Positions 1-8,027 of a DNA stretch of 64,000 nucleotides are shown here, in pieces (position 1 is the stretch's first letter; every line of letters begins with the position of its first letter). The stretch is from contig NZ_WHUG01000006.1 of assembly GCF_009380215.1 (NCBI RefSeq), positions 1-64,000 on the forward strand, given 5' to 3'. The DNA is from Rugamonas aquatica (lineage in GTDB: Bacteria > Pseudomonadota > Gammaproteobacteria > Burkholderiales > Burkholderiaceae_D). Both the position numbers and the translations under genes were made by a program. The notes under the pieces were generated by a model. That model did no database searches and was not told where the DNA came from. It worked only from the letters and a program-made list of their open reading frames with translations.

Positions 1-266
1 CGCCGGCCGATCCGGCGCCGGCTGCCACCGCCGGCTCGCCGGCCGCCGTTGTCGCCGCCGCCGCCGGCTTGCCGCCGCTGCCCCATCTCGACGCGCTGCC
101 CAGCAGCCTGCCCGACTACCTGAACCAGATCGAACGCGACATCATCCTGCGCGCGCTGGCGCAGACCCAGTTCAACCGCACCCAGGCCGCGCATCTGCTG
201 GGCATCAGCTTCCGCCAGCTGCGCTACCAGATGCAGAAGCTGAACATCCAGGAGCCGGAGGCGTGA
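1..266 (+). CDS. pilR: Sigma-54-dependent response regulator, C-terminal end (PilR-like), partial
   Basis: This reading frame is open at the left edge, so only the last 87 or so codons are present. The first part is an Ala/Pro-rich linker. The last 50 residues form a Fis-type helix-turn-helix: a helix around NQIERDIILRAL, then the typical FNRTQAAHLLGISFRQLRYQ recognition region that ends NtrC-family activators. In the family this domain binds enhancer sites upstream of sigma-54 promoters. The tail most resembles PilR, the activator of type IV pilin genes, which fits the pilus chemosensory operon elsewhere in the window. The receiver and AAA+ domains lie outside, so PilR specifically is an inference. 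Its TGA stop overlaps the GTG start of ampD. Confidence 0.72.
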   Translation, partial: PADPAPAATAGSPAAVVAAAAGLPPLPHLDALPSSLPDYLNQIERDIILRALAQTQFNRTQAAHLLGISFRQLRYQMQKLNIQEPEA

Positions 267-898
267 GCGCGCCGCCACTGGGCGCCGACGGCTGGTGGCC
301 CGAGGCGATCCGCTACGAAAGCCCGCACGCCGACGACCGTCCCGACCCCGCCGACATCACGCTGCTGGTGGTCCACAACATCTCCCTGCCGGGCGGCCGA
401 TTCGGCGGTCCGCACGTGTCCGACCTGTTCACCGGCCGCTTGGACTATAATACTGACCCCTCGTTCGCGGACCTGCGGGGGCTGAAGGTGTCGAGCCACT
501 TTTTCATCCGCCGCGACGGCCGCGTGATGCAGTATGTTTCTGCTAACGACAGGGCCTGGCATGCGGGTCTGTCGGTGTTTCGCGGACGCGAAAAGTGCAA
601 CGACTATTCGCTCGGCGTGGAGCTGGAAGGCACCGACGACAGCGGCTTCGAGCCGGCGCAGTACCAGGCGCTGGCCGTGCTGACGCTGGCGCTGCAGTCG
701 CGCTATCCGCTGACCGATGTACAGGGCCATGAACACATCGCGCCGGGCCGGAAAACCGACCCGGGACCGTTGTTTGATTGGGAATATTATCGAAAAAGCT
801 GGCAGGCGCTGCTTAATCAAAAGGCACTGGATGAGCCCGCGTTAGTGGGCGCTAGCGCCGGATTGCGCTTCGCAAAAGGCCTCCTGCAAAGTCAATAG
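263..898 (+). CDS. ampD: 1,6-anhydro-N-acetylmuramyl-L-alanine amidase AmpD
   Basis: A 211-residue cytoplasmic zinc amidase that removes the peptide from anhydro-muropeptides during cell-wall recycling; in many Gram-negatives its loss derepresses AmpC through AmpR. The Amidase_2 fold is clear. Likely zinc ligands are H38 (LLVVHN), H156 and D166 in the diagnostic block GHEHIAPGRKTDPGP, and the catalytic Glu is about E120 in GVELEG. Length slightly exceeds the usual 180-190 residues because of a C-terminal tail. Start: GTG, overlapping the stop of the preceding regulator gene (GTGA), so translation is probably coupled. It joins the recycling ligase Mpl, encoded elsewhere in this window, in the same pathway. 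Confidence 0.95.
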   Translation: MSAPPLGADGWWPEAIRYESPHADDRPDPADITLLVVHNISLPGGRFGGPHVSDLFTGRLDYNTDPSFADLRGLKVSSHFFIRRDGRVMQYVSANDRAWHAGLSVFRGREKCNDYSLGVELEGTDDSGFEPAQYQALAVLTLALQSRYPLTDVQGHEHIAPGRKTDPGPLFDWEYYRKSWQALLNQKALDEPALVGASAGLRFAKGLLQSQ

Positions 899-900
899 AA

Positions 901-924
901 AAATTGCCTGAAACGGCAAAATTT
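901..924 (+). terminator. Weak hairpin after ampD
   Basis: AAATTGCC and GGCAAaATTT can pair around a short loop just after the ampD stop, but only three T residues follow. It may be a weak terminator or an mRNA 3' stabilising hairpin. Confidence 0.3.
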
Positions 925-928
925 CCAC

Positions 929-957
929 TTGTCTTACGATTATCTGACCACTACAAT
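929..957 (+). promoter_or_regulatory. Sigma-70 promoter for nrdAB
   Basis: TTGTCT (929-934) and TACAAT (952-957) are separated by exactly 17 nt, a good sigma-70 arrangement pointing at nrdA. The -10 hexamer lies inside the upstream NrdR-box-like site, so a bound repressor would block RNA polymerase. The resulting leader would be about 200 nt. Confidence 0.6.
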
Positions 958-963
958 CAGTGT
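948..963 (+). promoter_or_regulatory. NrdR box 1 (candidate)
   Basis: The 16-mer CCACTACAATCAGTGT matches 11 of 16 positions of the remembered NrdR-box consensus acaCwAtATaTwGwgt and has the expected imperfect dyad. NrdR is the zinc-finger/ATP-cone repressor of ribonucleotide reductase genes and binds pairs of such boxes. Box 2 follows after 15 nt. Confidence 0.55.
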
Positions 964-978
964 ATCGATTCACACCAA

Positions 979-994
979 TCACTAGATATAGTAG
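979..994 (+). promoter_or_regulatory. NrdR box 2 (candidate)
   Basis: The 16-mer TCACTAGATATAGTAG matches 12 of 16 positions of the NrdR consensus, with mismatches mainly in the outer positions. Start-to-start distance to box 1 is 31 bp, three helical turns, which is the spacing known for NrdR tandem sites. Confidence 0.6.
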
Positions 995-1166
995 TTCTCA
1001 TGACACTGGTTCTTAAACTATTTGCAAGCCGTCAAGGCCAGTTCACTACCCATTTTATTGCAGTTTAACCAGCCAGGCAGGTTTGGCTGGTCGCTTCATT
1101 TTGGCCTTTTTTTATACAACATTACGTCGCGCAGCACTGACTGCACGCTGTTATCGGGGAGCTTAA

Positions 1167-4094
1167 ATGCAATCTACTCAAGACATCACCATCAATCCAG
1201 CGCTGGTACCAGCAGCCGCTGCGAGCACCGCCAGCAGCCCGGTCACGGCCGCCAGCGACCTCGGTGACTACCGCATCATCCGCCGTAACGGCGCGGTCGT
1301 CGCGTTTGAACCGTCGAAAATCGCGATCGCCGTCACCAAGGCCTTCCTGGCCGTGAACGGCGGCCAGGGCGCCGCCTCGGCCCGCATCCGCGAATTGGTA
1401 GAGCAGCTGACCGCCAGCGTCGTCACCGCGCTGGTGCGCCGCCAGCCATCGGGCGGCACCTTCCATATCGAAGACGTGCAAGACCAGGTTGAACTGGCGC
1501 TGATGCGCTCCGGCGAACACGATGTCGCCCGCGCCTACGTGCTGTATCGCGCCAAGCACATGGAAGAGCGCCGTCTGGCCAAGGAAGCCCAGGGCGCCAC
1601 CGCCGCCATCGAAGCACCGCAAATCCACGTGCTGGAAAACGGCGAGCGCAAGCCGCTGGAAATGGACCGCGTCACCGGCCTGATTAACGCCGCCTGCATC
1701 GGCCTGGAAAAGCACGTCGACGCCGACGCCATCCTGGCTGAAACGCTGAAGAACCTGTACGACGGCGTACCGGTCGAAGAACTGCACAAATCCGCCATCC
1801 TGGCCGCCCGCGCGCTGATGGAAAAAGATCCGGCCTACTCGCAAGTGACGGCCCGCATCCTGCTGCACACGATCCGTAAAGAAGTCTTCGGCAAGGAAGT
1901 CGCGCAAGCCGCCGCCGCCGCCGAATACGTGACCTACTTCCCGCAATACATCGCCAAGGGTATCGCCAACGAACTGCTGGACACCAAGCTGGCCGAGTTC
2001 GACCTGGCCCGCCTGGCCAAGGCGCTGGTCGCCGACCGCGATCTGCAGTTCGGCTACATCGGCCTGCAAACCCTGTACGACCGCTACTTCCTGCACGTGC
2101 GCGATGTCCGCATCGAGATGCCGCAAGCGTTCTACATGCGCGTCGCCATGGGCCTGGCCCTGAACGAGAGCGACCGCGAAGCGCGCGCCATCGAGTTCTA
2201 CAACCTGCTGTCGACCTTCGACTTCATGTCGTCGACCCCGACCCTGTTCAACTCGGGCACCCTGCGTTCGCAGCTGTCGTCGTGCTACCTGACCACCGTG
2301 TCGGACGACCTGGAAGGCATCTACGACGCCATCAAGGAAAACGCCCTGCTGGCCAAGTTCGCCGGCGGCCTGGGTAACGACTGGACCCCTGTGCGCGCAC
2401 TGGGCGCCCACATCAAGGGCACCAACGGCAAATCGCAAGGCGTGGTGCCGTTCCTGAAAGTGGTCAACGATACCGCCGTCGCGGTCAACCAGGGCGGCAA
2501 GCGCAAGGGCGCGGTCTGCGCCTACCTGGAAACCTGGCACATGGACATCGAAGAGTTCCTGGACCTGCGTAAAAACACCGGCGACGACCGCCGCCGCACC
2601 CACGACATGAACACCGCCAACTGGATCCCGGACATGTTCATGAAGCGCGTGATGGAAAAAGGCGAGTGGACCCTGTTCTCGCCATCCGACACCCCTGACC
2701 TGCACGACCTGGTCGGCAAGGCTTTCGAAAAAGCCTACCTGGGCTACGAAGCCAAGGCCGCCGCCGGCGAAATCCGCGTGTTCAAGAAGATCGCCGCGCT
2801 GGACCTGTGGCGCAAGATGCTGTCGATGCTGTTCGAAACCGGCCACCCATGGATCACGTTCAAAGACCCATGCAACATCCGTTCGCCACAGTCGCACGTC
2901 GGCATGGTCCACAGCTCGAACCTGTGCACCGAGATCACGCTGAACACCGGCCCTGACGAAATCGCCGTCTGCAACCTGGGTTCGGTCAACATGCCAGCCC
3001 ATATGAAAGAGGGCAAGCTGGATCACGTCAAGCTGAAAAAGACCATCCGCACCGCCATGCGCATGCTGGACAATGTGATCGACATCAATTACTACGCCGT
3101 CGACAAAGCGCGCAACGCCAATATGCGTCACCGTCCGGTGGGCCTGGGCGTGATGGGCTTCCAGGACTGCCTGCACATGATGCGCATTCCGTTCTCGTCG
3201 AACGAAGCCGTGTCCTTCGCCGACACTTCGATGGAAGCGGTGTGCTACTACGCCTACCTGGCTTCGACCGAACTGGCTGAAGAACGCGGCCACTATCAGT
3301 CGTACAAAGGCTCGCTGTGGGATCGCGGCATCCTGCCGCAGGACTCGATCAAGCTGCTGGCCGACGAACGCGGCGGCTACCTGGAGCAGGATACCTCGGC
3401 TGCCATGGACTGGACTCCGGTGCGCGACCGCATCAAGAAGTTCGGCATGCGTAACTCGAACTGCGTGGCGATCGCTCCAACCGCGACCATTTCGAATATC
3501 ATTGGCGTGTCGGCTTGCATCGAACCGACCTTCCAGAACCTGTACGTGAAGTCCAACCTGTCGGGCGAGTTCACCGAGATTAACTCCTACCTGGTGCGCG
3601 ACCTGAAGGCGCGCGACCTGTGGGATGAAGTGATGATCTCCGACCTGAAGTACTTCGACGGCTCGCTGGCCAAGATCGACCGCATCCCGCAAGACCTGCG
3701 TGACATTTATGCAACCGCGTTCGAAGTGTCGCCGACCTGGCTGGTGGAAGCAGCATCCCGCCGCCAGAAGTGGATCGACCAGGCGCAGTCGCTGAACATC
3801 TACATGGCTGGCGCATCGGGCAAGAAGCTGGACGAGACGTACAAGCTGGCATGGCTGCGTGGCCTGAAAACCACCTACTACCTGCGCACCACCTCCGCTA
3901 CCCATACGGAGAAGTCGACCTCCAAGACCGGCGCGCTGAACGCGGTGGCGGTGGATGGCGGCATGTCGGCCAGCGCGATCGCTGCGGCTACGCCGGCAGC
4001 GGTGGCTCCGGTGGCCGCTGCCGAGGAAGACGGCGCCGCCTGCTACCTGCGTCCTGGCGACGACGGTTTCGAGGAATGCGAAGCCTGCCAGTAA
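1167..4094 (+). CDS. nrdA: Ribonucleoside-diphosphate reductase class Ia, alpha subunit
   Basis: Large 975-residue catalytic subunit that reduces ribonucleoside diphosphates to deoxy forms with NrdB as radical source. It appears to carry two N-terminal ATP-cone domains, around residues 35-135 (RRNGAVVAFEPSKI) and 150-250 (IHVLENGERKPLEMDRV), as in Pseudomonas-type NrdA. The catalytic core shows the redox cysteine in QLSSCYL, the NLCTE motif (Asn, Cys, Glu of the active site) and the second redox cysteine in AVCNLGSVNM. The C-terminal tail ends in CEACQ, the CxxC-type pair that re-reduces the active site. ATG start is preceded by GGGGAG. NrdR-like boxes upstream suggest dATP-sensing repression. 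nrdB follows after a palindromic repeat. Confidence 0.97.
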   Translation: MQSTQDITINPALVPAAAASTASSPVTAASDLGDYRIIRRNGAVVAFEPSKIAIAVTKAFLAVNGGQGAASARIRELVEQLTASVVTALVRRQPSGGTFHIEDVQDQVELALMRSGEHDVARAYVLYRAKHMEERRLAKEAQGATAAIEAPQIHVLENGERKPLEMDRVTGLINAACIGLEKHVDADAILAETLKNLYDGVPVEELHKSAILAARALMEKDPAYSQVTARILLHTIRKEVFGKEVAQAAAAAEYVTYFPQYIAKGIANELLDTKLAEFDLARLAKALVADRDLQFGYIGLQTLYDRYFLHVRDVRIEMPQAFYMRVAMGLALNESDREARAIEFYNLLSTFDFMSSTPTLFNSGTLRSQLSSCYLTTVSDDLEGIYDAIKENALLAKFAGGLGNDWTPVRALGAHIKGTNGKSQGVVPFLKVVNDTAVAVNQGGKRKGAVCAYLETWHMDIEEFLDLRKNTGDDRRRTHDMNTANWIPDMFMKRVMEKGEWTLFSPSDTPDLHDLVGKAFEKAYLGYEAKAAAGEIRVFKKIAALDLWRKMLSMLFETGHPWITFKDPCNIRSPQSHVGMVHSSNLCTEITLNTGPDEIAVCNLGSVNMPAHMKEGKLDHVKLKKTIRTAMRMLDNVIDINYYAVDKARNANMRHRPVGLGVMGFQDCLHMMRIPFSSNEAVSFADTSMEAVCYYAYLASTELAEERGHYQSYKGSLWDRGILPQDSIKLLADERGGYLEQDTSAAMDWTPVRDRIKKFGMRNSNCVAIAPTATISNIIGVSACIEPTFQNLYVKSNLSGEFTEINSYLVRDLKARDLWDEVMISDLKYFDGSLAKIDRIPQDLRDIYATAFEVSPTWLVEAASRRQKWIDQAQSLNIYMAGASGKKLDETYKLAWLRGLKTTYYLRTTSATHTEKSTSKTGALNAVAVDGGMSASAIAAATPAAVAPVAAAEEDGAACYLRPGDDGFEECEACQ

Positions 4095-4109
4095 CACCAT
4101 AACCGCCGA

Positions 4110-4174
4110 CCGTCGTCCCCGCGAAAGCGGGGATCCATGCTGAGTATGGATTCCCGCTTTCGCGGGAATGACGG
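4110..4174. repeat. Palindromic REP-like element with dRS3-like unit, between nrdA and nrdB
   Basis: A 65-bp inverted repeat whose two arms are each a small hairpin: left TCCCCGC-GAAA-GCGGGGA, right ATTCCCGC-TTTC-GCGGGAAT. The right unit fits the ATTCCC-N8-GGGAAT pattern of Neisseria dRS3 repeats. The whole also folds as one long stem closed by CCGTC/GACGG. A relative lies at 49865-49940. It would be transcribed inside the nrdAB mRNA. Confidence 0.8.
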
Positions 4175-4216
4175 AGGTACTAATATATACAGATAGATTT
4201 CAGAAGGAAAACCATC

Positions 4217-5332
4217 ATGTCGCTGTCCTGGGACGAAGAGGCCGCATCGGCCGCACCGCAAGCTGTCAATCAAGCCGCACTGGCCACCGGCGAAGCCAAT
4301 GCCGAGCAAGTCGCGCGCCGCGTCAATGCCGACGACAAGCGCATCATCAACGGCAAAACCGACGTCAACCAGCTGGTGCCGTTCAAGTATAAGTGGGCAT
4401 GGGACAAATACCTGGCCGGCTGCGCCAACCACTGGATGCCGCAGGAAGTGAACATGCAGCGCGATATCGAGCTGTGGAAGAACCCGAACGGCCTGACCGA
4501 AGACGAGCGTCGTCTGGTCAAGCGCAACCTGGGCTTCTTCGTCACCGCCGACTCGCTGGCCGCCAACAACATCGTGCTGGGCACCTATCGCCACATCACC
4601 GCCCCGGAATGCCGCCAGTACCTGCTGCGCCAGGCCTTCGAAGAGGCGATCCACACCCACGCCTACCAGTACATCGTCGAGTCGCTGGGTCTGGACGAGG
4701 GCGAGATCTTCAACGCCTACAACGAAGTCAAGTCGATCCGTGACAAGGACGAGTTCCTGATCCCGTTCATCAACACCCTGACCGACCCGGCCTTCACCAC
4801 CGGCACCGTGCACAGCGACCAGCAGCTGCTGAAGTCCCTGATCGTGTTCGCCTGCCTGATGGAAGGCCTGTTCTTCTACGTCGGCTTCACCCAGATCCTG
4901 GCGCTGGGCCGCCAGAACAAGATGATGGGCGCCGCCGAGCAGTATCAGTACATCCTGCGCGACGAATCGATGCATTGCAACTTCGGCATCGATCTGATCA
5001 ACACGATCAAGATGGAAAATCCGCTGCTGTGGACTCCAGCCTTCAAGGAAGAGATCAAGCAGCTGTTCCTGAAGGCCGTGGACCTGGAATACGCCTACGC
5101 CGAAGACACCATGCCGCGCGGCGTGCTGGGTCTGAACGCCACCATGTTCAAGGGCTACCTGCGCTTCATCGCCAACCGCCGCGCCACGCAGATCGGCCTG
5201 GAGACGCTGTTCGACCAGGAAGAGAACCCGTTCCCATGGATGAGCGAGATGATCGACCTGAAGAAAGAGCGTAACTTCTTCGAGACGCGCGTCATCGAAT
5301 ACCAGACCGGCGGCGCGCTGAACTGGGATTAA
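4217..5332 (+). CDS. nrdB: Ribonucleoside-diphosphate reductase class Ia, beta subunit
   Basis: Small 371-residue diiron subunit that holds the tyrosyl radical; close to the 376 residues of E. coli NrdB. The ligand helix EAIHTHAY gives E143 and H146 plus radical Tyr Y150 with canonical spacing, and RDESMH supplies the second Glu/His pair of the diiron site. The C-terminal tail [11 protein letters not shown] is the part that docks on NrdA. ATG start is preceded by AGAAGGAAAA. It is separated from nrdA by 122 nt that hold the palindromic repeat, and is closed by a strong terminator. Confidence 0.97.
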   Translation: MSLSWDEEAASAAPQAVNQAALATGEANAEQVARRVNADDKRIINGKTDVNQLVPFKYKWAWDKYLAGCANHWMPQEVNMQRDIELWKNPNGLTEDERRLVKRNLGFFVTADSLAANNIVLGTYRHITAPECRQYLLRQAFEEAIHTHAYQYIVESLGLDEGEIFNAYNEVKSIRDKDEFLIPFINTLTDPAFTTGTVHSDQQLLKSLIVFACLMEGLFFYVGFTQILALGRQNKMMGAAEQYQYILRDESMHCNFGIDLINTIKMENPLLWTPAFKEEIKQLFLKAVDLEYAYAEDTMPRGVLGLNATMFKGYLRFIANRRATQIGLETLFDQEENPFPWMSEMIDLKKERNFFETRVIEYQTGGALNWD

Positions 5333-5350
5333 TCGGTAGCGTACCAACGC

Positions 5351-5379
5351 AAAAAGCCTGGCGGTTGCCAGGCTTTTTT
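5351..5379. terminator. Rho-independent terminator between nrdB and hipA
   Basis: AAAAGCCTGGC pairs with GCCAGGCTTTT around a three-to-four-base loop and is followed by a T-run on the plus strand, with an A-run on the other side, so it can act both ways. It abuts the stop codon of hipA, and the two genes are convergent. Confidence 0.9.
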
Positions 5380-6605
5380 CATTTCAGGCGGTCGCGATTG
5401 GCGTGGATTGCGCGGCCGATGGCTTTGACCGTGGCGGCCCGGATAGGGGCGCTGTGGGCCAGAGCGGCCCAAAGACCGGTCTGCGCCGCCATCGCGTCGA
5501 TGACGCCGCGTGCGTACCGTTTTGTGACGCCGGTATCCGCCGCCAGCTGTAGCAGGTCCGCCAGGCCGGGCGCGCGGCTCTCTCCCATGATCGCCATCTG
5601 ATGTTCGCCTCCAGGGCCGGGATTGAAGCTCAGGTCATAGCATGGCGATAGCTGCCAGTGCCAGTCGCGGTTCATCCGGTATGAGACATTCTTGGCGTGG
5701 TCGTCCCGGTTATTGAACAGCACATTGAAGACGCAGCGCTGGAATGCGGCGTCGACCTGCCGCTGATCGCCGGTCATCAAACGCGTGGCGCGCAGGAAGG
5801 TGCTGTAGTCGACCGATGGCAGGCGGAAGTCGACATGCAGCAGGGCGGCTAGCGTGTGGACCGGCACGCGCATCTCATCTTCGCGGTCGAAGCGCCGGGC
5901 GCCGAAGGCGGCCAGCCGCCGGTCCAGATCGAAATGGCGTGTCACCGGCATCTCCAGCCCACAGTTCCGCGCCAGTTCGGCATACACATGTTCGACCGCG
6001 CAGACTTCCTTATGCTCGTTCTGCGCGGGGAACTTGACCAGCCACGGCTCGCCGCCGGCAGCATCGTCCAGCGTGCTGACTTGGCCGCTGGCTGGATCGA
6101 AGCGCACCAGTACCTTGGGCCGGGAGCCGTGTGGCGATCCTCCCAGCAGGACCAGTTGCTTGAGGATGGCGCTGTCCTTGCCCTGCAAAAGCGTTTGCGC
6201 CGCTCTCGCCAGGTCAAGCAGGCGCAGGTCCTCCGGTGATAGCTGTAGCGGATCGGGTGGTTCATAGCTGAGCGCACCCATGCCGCGGTCGCCGACGAAC
6301 GCCAGCCTGTCGAGCGGCGAGATGCCGCTCTGTGTCCGTCCCTGTTTGCGAAACAGTTTATCCATTAGCAGCATACCCCAGCCATCGGGAAGCGAATCGG
6401 CCACCAGACCGGGGAGCCGTTGCTGATGCGGCGGAAAGCCGCTGAACCCTTCCGTGCGCAGTGGCAGATGGCGTGGCGACAGTTCCATGCCGCGTCGTAG
6501 CGCTTCCGGCGCATACTCAAACAGGATGTCCCTGCCGTTGTCGGCCAGGACGCCGAGCAGCCAATGTTCGCCCCAGCCGTTGAAGATGACGTTCAGCAGT
6601 CTCAT
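5379..6605 (-). CDS. hipA: HipA-family serine/threonine kinase toxin
   Basis: A 408-residue protein of the HipA family, kinase toxins that in E. coli phosphorylate glutamyl-tRNA synthetase and cause persistence. An N-terminal couple_hipA domain (residues about 1-105) is followed by the kinase core: a P-loop-like LGGSPHGSRPKVLV, the catalytic loop FNNRDDHAKN near residue 300, and the metal-binding CYDLSFNP motif. All look intact, so an active kinase is likely. The ATG start was chosen because it overlaps the hipB stop (ATGA) and opens the conserved N-terminus RLLNVIFNGWGEHWLLG; the frame is open further upstream but only as hipB shadow. Target not deducible from sequence. Confidence 0.9.
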   Translation of the reverse strand: MRLLNVIFNGWGEHWLLGVLADNGRDILFEYAPEALRRGMELSPRHLPLRTEGFSGFPPHQQRLPGLVADSLPDGWGMLLMDKLFRKQGRTQSGISPLDRLAFVGDRGMGALSYEPPDPLQLSPEDLRLLDLARAAQTLLQGKDSAILKQLVLLGGSPHGSRPKVLVRFDPASGQVSTLDDAAGGEPWLVKFPAQNEHKEVCAVEHVYAELARNCGLEMPVTRHFDLDRRLAAFGARRFDREDEMRVPVHTLAALLHVDFRLPSVDYSTFLRATRLMTGDQRQVDAAFQRCVFNVLFNNRDDHAKNVSYRMNRDWHWQLSPCYDLSFNPGPGGEHQMAIMGESRAPGLADLLQLAADTGVTKRYARGVIDAMAAQTGLWAALAHSAPIRAATVKAIGRAIHANRDRLK

Positions 6606-6913
6606 TTGACTGCTCTGCGCGGAGCGCGCTTGCGGTTTGCCCGCTCCGCTTTTTCCATGGCGGCGATCGACACGATCTTGAGGCGGAACAGTTCGCCCAG
6701 ATCGTCCGCCAATCCAAGCGCTGCGATGATCTGGATGAAGGACATCAGCGAGGCCTGTCCCTTGGATTCCAGATTCTTGATCGTGCCGGCGGAGAGTCCT
6801 GCGCGTTCGGCCAGCTCCACTTGCGACCATCCCTGCATCAAGCGCCGCGCGCGCAAACGGCGTCCGAGTTCGGCGCAGATCTCTGGTGCGGTCGCCATCA
6901 TAAAGTCAAACAT
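6602..6913 (-). CDS. hipB: HipB-type helix-turn-helix antitoxin
   Basis: A 103-residue XRE-family DNA-binding protein (residues about 10-75: LGRRLRARRLMQGWSQVELAERAGLSAGTIKNLES) immediately upstream of and overlapping hipA. By family it neutralises the kinase and autorepresses the operon. The C-terminal 30 residues are Lys/Arg-rich. Start: the ATG of MFDFMMAT, preceded by GGGAGG at good spacing; a TTG four codons upstream is less likely. The start lies within the last codons of an eight-codon leader frame with a very strong Shine-Dalgarno, and palindromes sit just upstream. Confidence 0.88.
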   Translation of the reverse strand: MFDFMMATAPEICAELGRRLRARRLMQGWSQVELAERAGLSAGTIKNLESKGQASLMSFIQIIAALGLADDLGELFRLKIVSIAAMEKAERANRKRAPRRAVK

Positions 6914-6932
6914 ATTGCCTCCCAACGAGCAT
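6906..6932 (-). CDS. Candidate eight-codon leader peptide upstream of hipB
   Basis: ATG CTC GTT GGG AGG CAA TAT GTT TGA (MLVGRQYV) is preceded by AAGGAGG (positions 6942-6935), a better ribosome site than that of hipB itself. Its end overlaps the hipB start out of frame, so ribosomes finishing it would stand on the hipB initiation region. It may couple or compete with hipB translation. No homologue known to me; it could be chance. Confidence 0.35.
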   Translation of the reverse strand: MLVGRQYV

Positions 6933-6936
6933 ATGC

Positions 6937-6966
6937 CTCCTTAATGATTAAGATCTTACTCCTTAA
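6937..6966 (-). promoter_or_regulatory. Candidate hipBA operator region
   Basis: Two interlocking palindromes, CTTAATGATTAAG (6940-6952) and TAAGATCTTA (6949-6958), are flanked by direct repeats CTCCTTAA at 6937 and 6959, 22 bp apart (about two helical turns). The TAAGAT on the minus strand could serve as a -10. HipB proteins bind short palindromes spaced by two turns near their promoter, which makes this the likely autoregulatory site; that is an inference. Confidence 0.45.
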
Positions 6967-7760
6967 CTTTGCTGTCTGCGCCGCGCGGCTCATAGCGCGA
7001 CAGCGACTGTCCGCCGCTAACTCATAGCGTAAACACACCGCGCACACTGGCCGACTTCATCGACGCGAAGCGCAGCAGCGCCAGTCTGCTGCGGCTCGTC
7101 GCGCGCACTGCGTGCGCTGACGAAGCGCGTCGCGGCCGCGCGGACGCCGCCGCAAAAACGGCGACGCGGAACGCGCCGCATCACGCGACGACACGCTCGC
7201 TGTTTGCGCGCGCGATGCACACGCACCGCTGCGATCCGCATCGCAGCGCATCAGCGCTGACGCGCACCGCAGTATTCTGCTTGCCATTCGCCGCACTCTG
7301 TCTCATAATCGCGACGAATTTAAAACAGTGAGTAGCAGCGGCGCGCAAGCGATGCGCAAGCGCTCTCGAATTCGGAAGTGGGCGGCGCGGATTTTTCCGC
7401 CGGCGATGACGGCATCGCAGAAACCCAGACGGCACAAGGCGCGCTTTCAAGCGCACTTTTTTCGCGCGACGCCGCGAACGTTTTTTCGAACTCGATTGAG
7501 CGCGCACATCGCAGCGCGACGACGCAAGCGGGCATGCCGAATCGGCGTGCGTATGTGAGTTGACGAGCTTAACGCGAAAAAAAGCGCATGAATATCTATC
7601 GTGCTGGTTGCGCACCGACAAGGTTTTCGTGTACTTTACGAGATTGAAAATGCGTGTTTTGAAGTGTGCATAAATTTGACGTCGCACACGCCGCAGAAAT
7701 GATCGCGATACGGGATACAGATTCACACAGATATGCACAAGACCACTCCGTTTTTGTTCA

Positions 7761-7799
7761 ACCGTCTTGCCTGATTAGGTTCGGGCTGGGCGGTTTTTT
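7761..7799 (+). terminator. Terminator-like hairpin in the non-coding region
   Basis: ACCGTCTTGCC can pair with GGCTGGGCGGT using two G-U pairs and is followed by six T residues. No gene upstream clearly needs it, so it may end an unannotated small RNA transcribed from the 7.5-7.75 kb area. Confidence 0.45.
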
Positions 7800-7940
7800 G
7801 TTTGAAAACGAAAACCGTGAATGGCTGCGACGTAGGTCCATGGAGCTGAGTACACGCCCGACCACCCGCAAAACGTCGCAACAAGATTTGTACCTGAACG
7901 CCGGACCGGCCACGGTCGGCGCGCAGGTCGATGGCTGAAG

Positions 7941-8027
7941 TGCTGCACTCGTGAGGGGTTGCAGCAGTTCAGCTGGTGCCGAATTCATTAGCGCAAACCG
8001 TTGTTCGTTTGCGCCGATGAATAATTC
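7941..8027 (+). promoter_or_regulatory. Two hairpins in the leader of the histone-like gene
   Basis: TGCTGCA/TGCAGCA encloses 12 nt at 7941-7966. At 7981-8027, GCGCAAAC pairs with GTTTGCGC around an 8-nt loop and is extended by ATTCAT/ATGAAT. Neither is followed by a T-run. They would lie in the 5' untranslated region if transcription starts upstream and may affect mRNA stability or translation. Confidence 0.45.

Noticed and set aside
1022-1267. Plus-strand frame of 81 codons overlapping the nrdA start
   Set aside because: Overlaps the nrdA leader and first codons out of frame, with no ribosome site or known similarity.
1122-4100. Very long open frame on the minus strand over nrdA
   Set aside because: It is antisense to an unmistakable nrdA; its His/Val/Gln/Arg-rich composition is typical of a high-GC shadow frame.
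7181-7738. Minus-strand frame of 185 codons in the CpG-dense region
   Set aside because: Arg/Ser/Cys-rich, no ribosome site, and no resemblance to any family; consistent with random reading of biased DNA.
7666-7938. Plus-strand frame of 90 codons before the histone-like gene
   Set aside because: It runs through a terminator-like hairpin, starts with a poorly placed GTG and has no recognisable motif.
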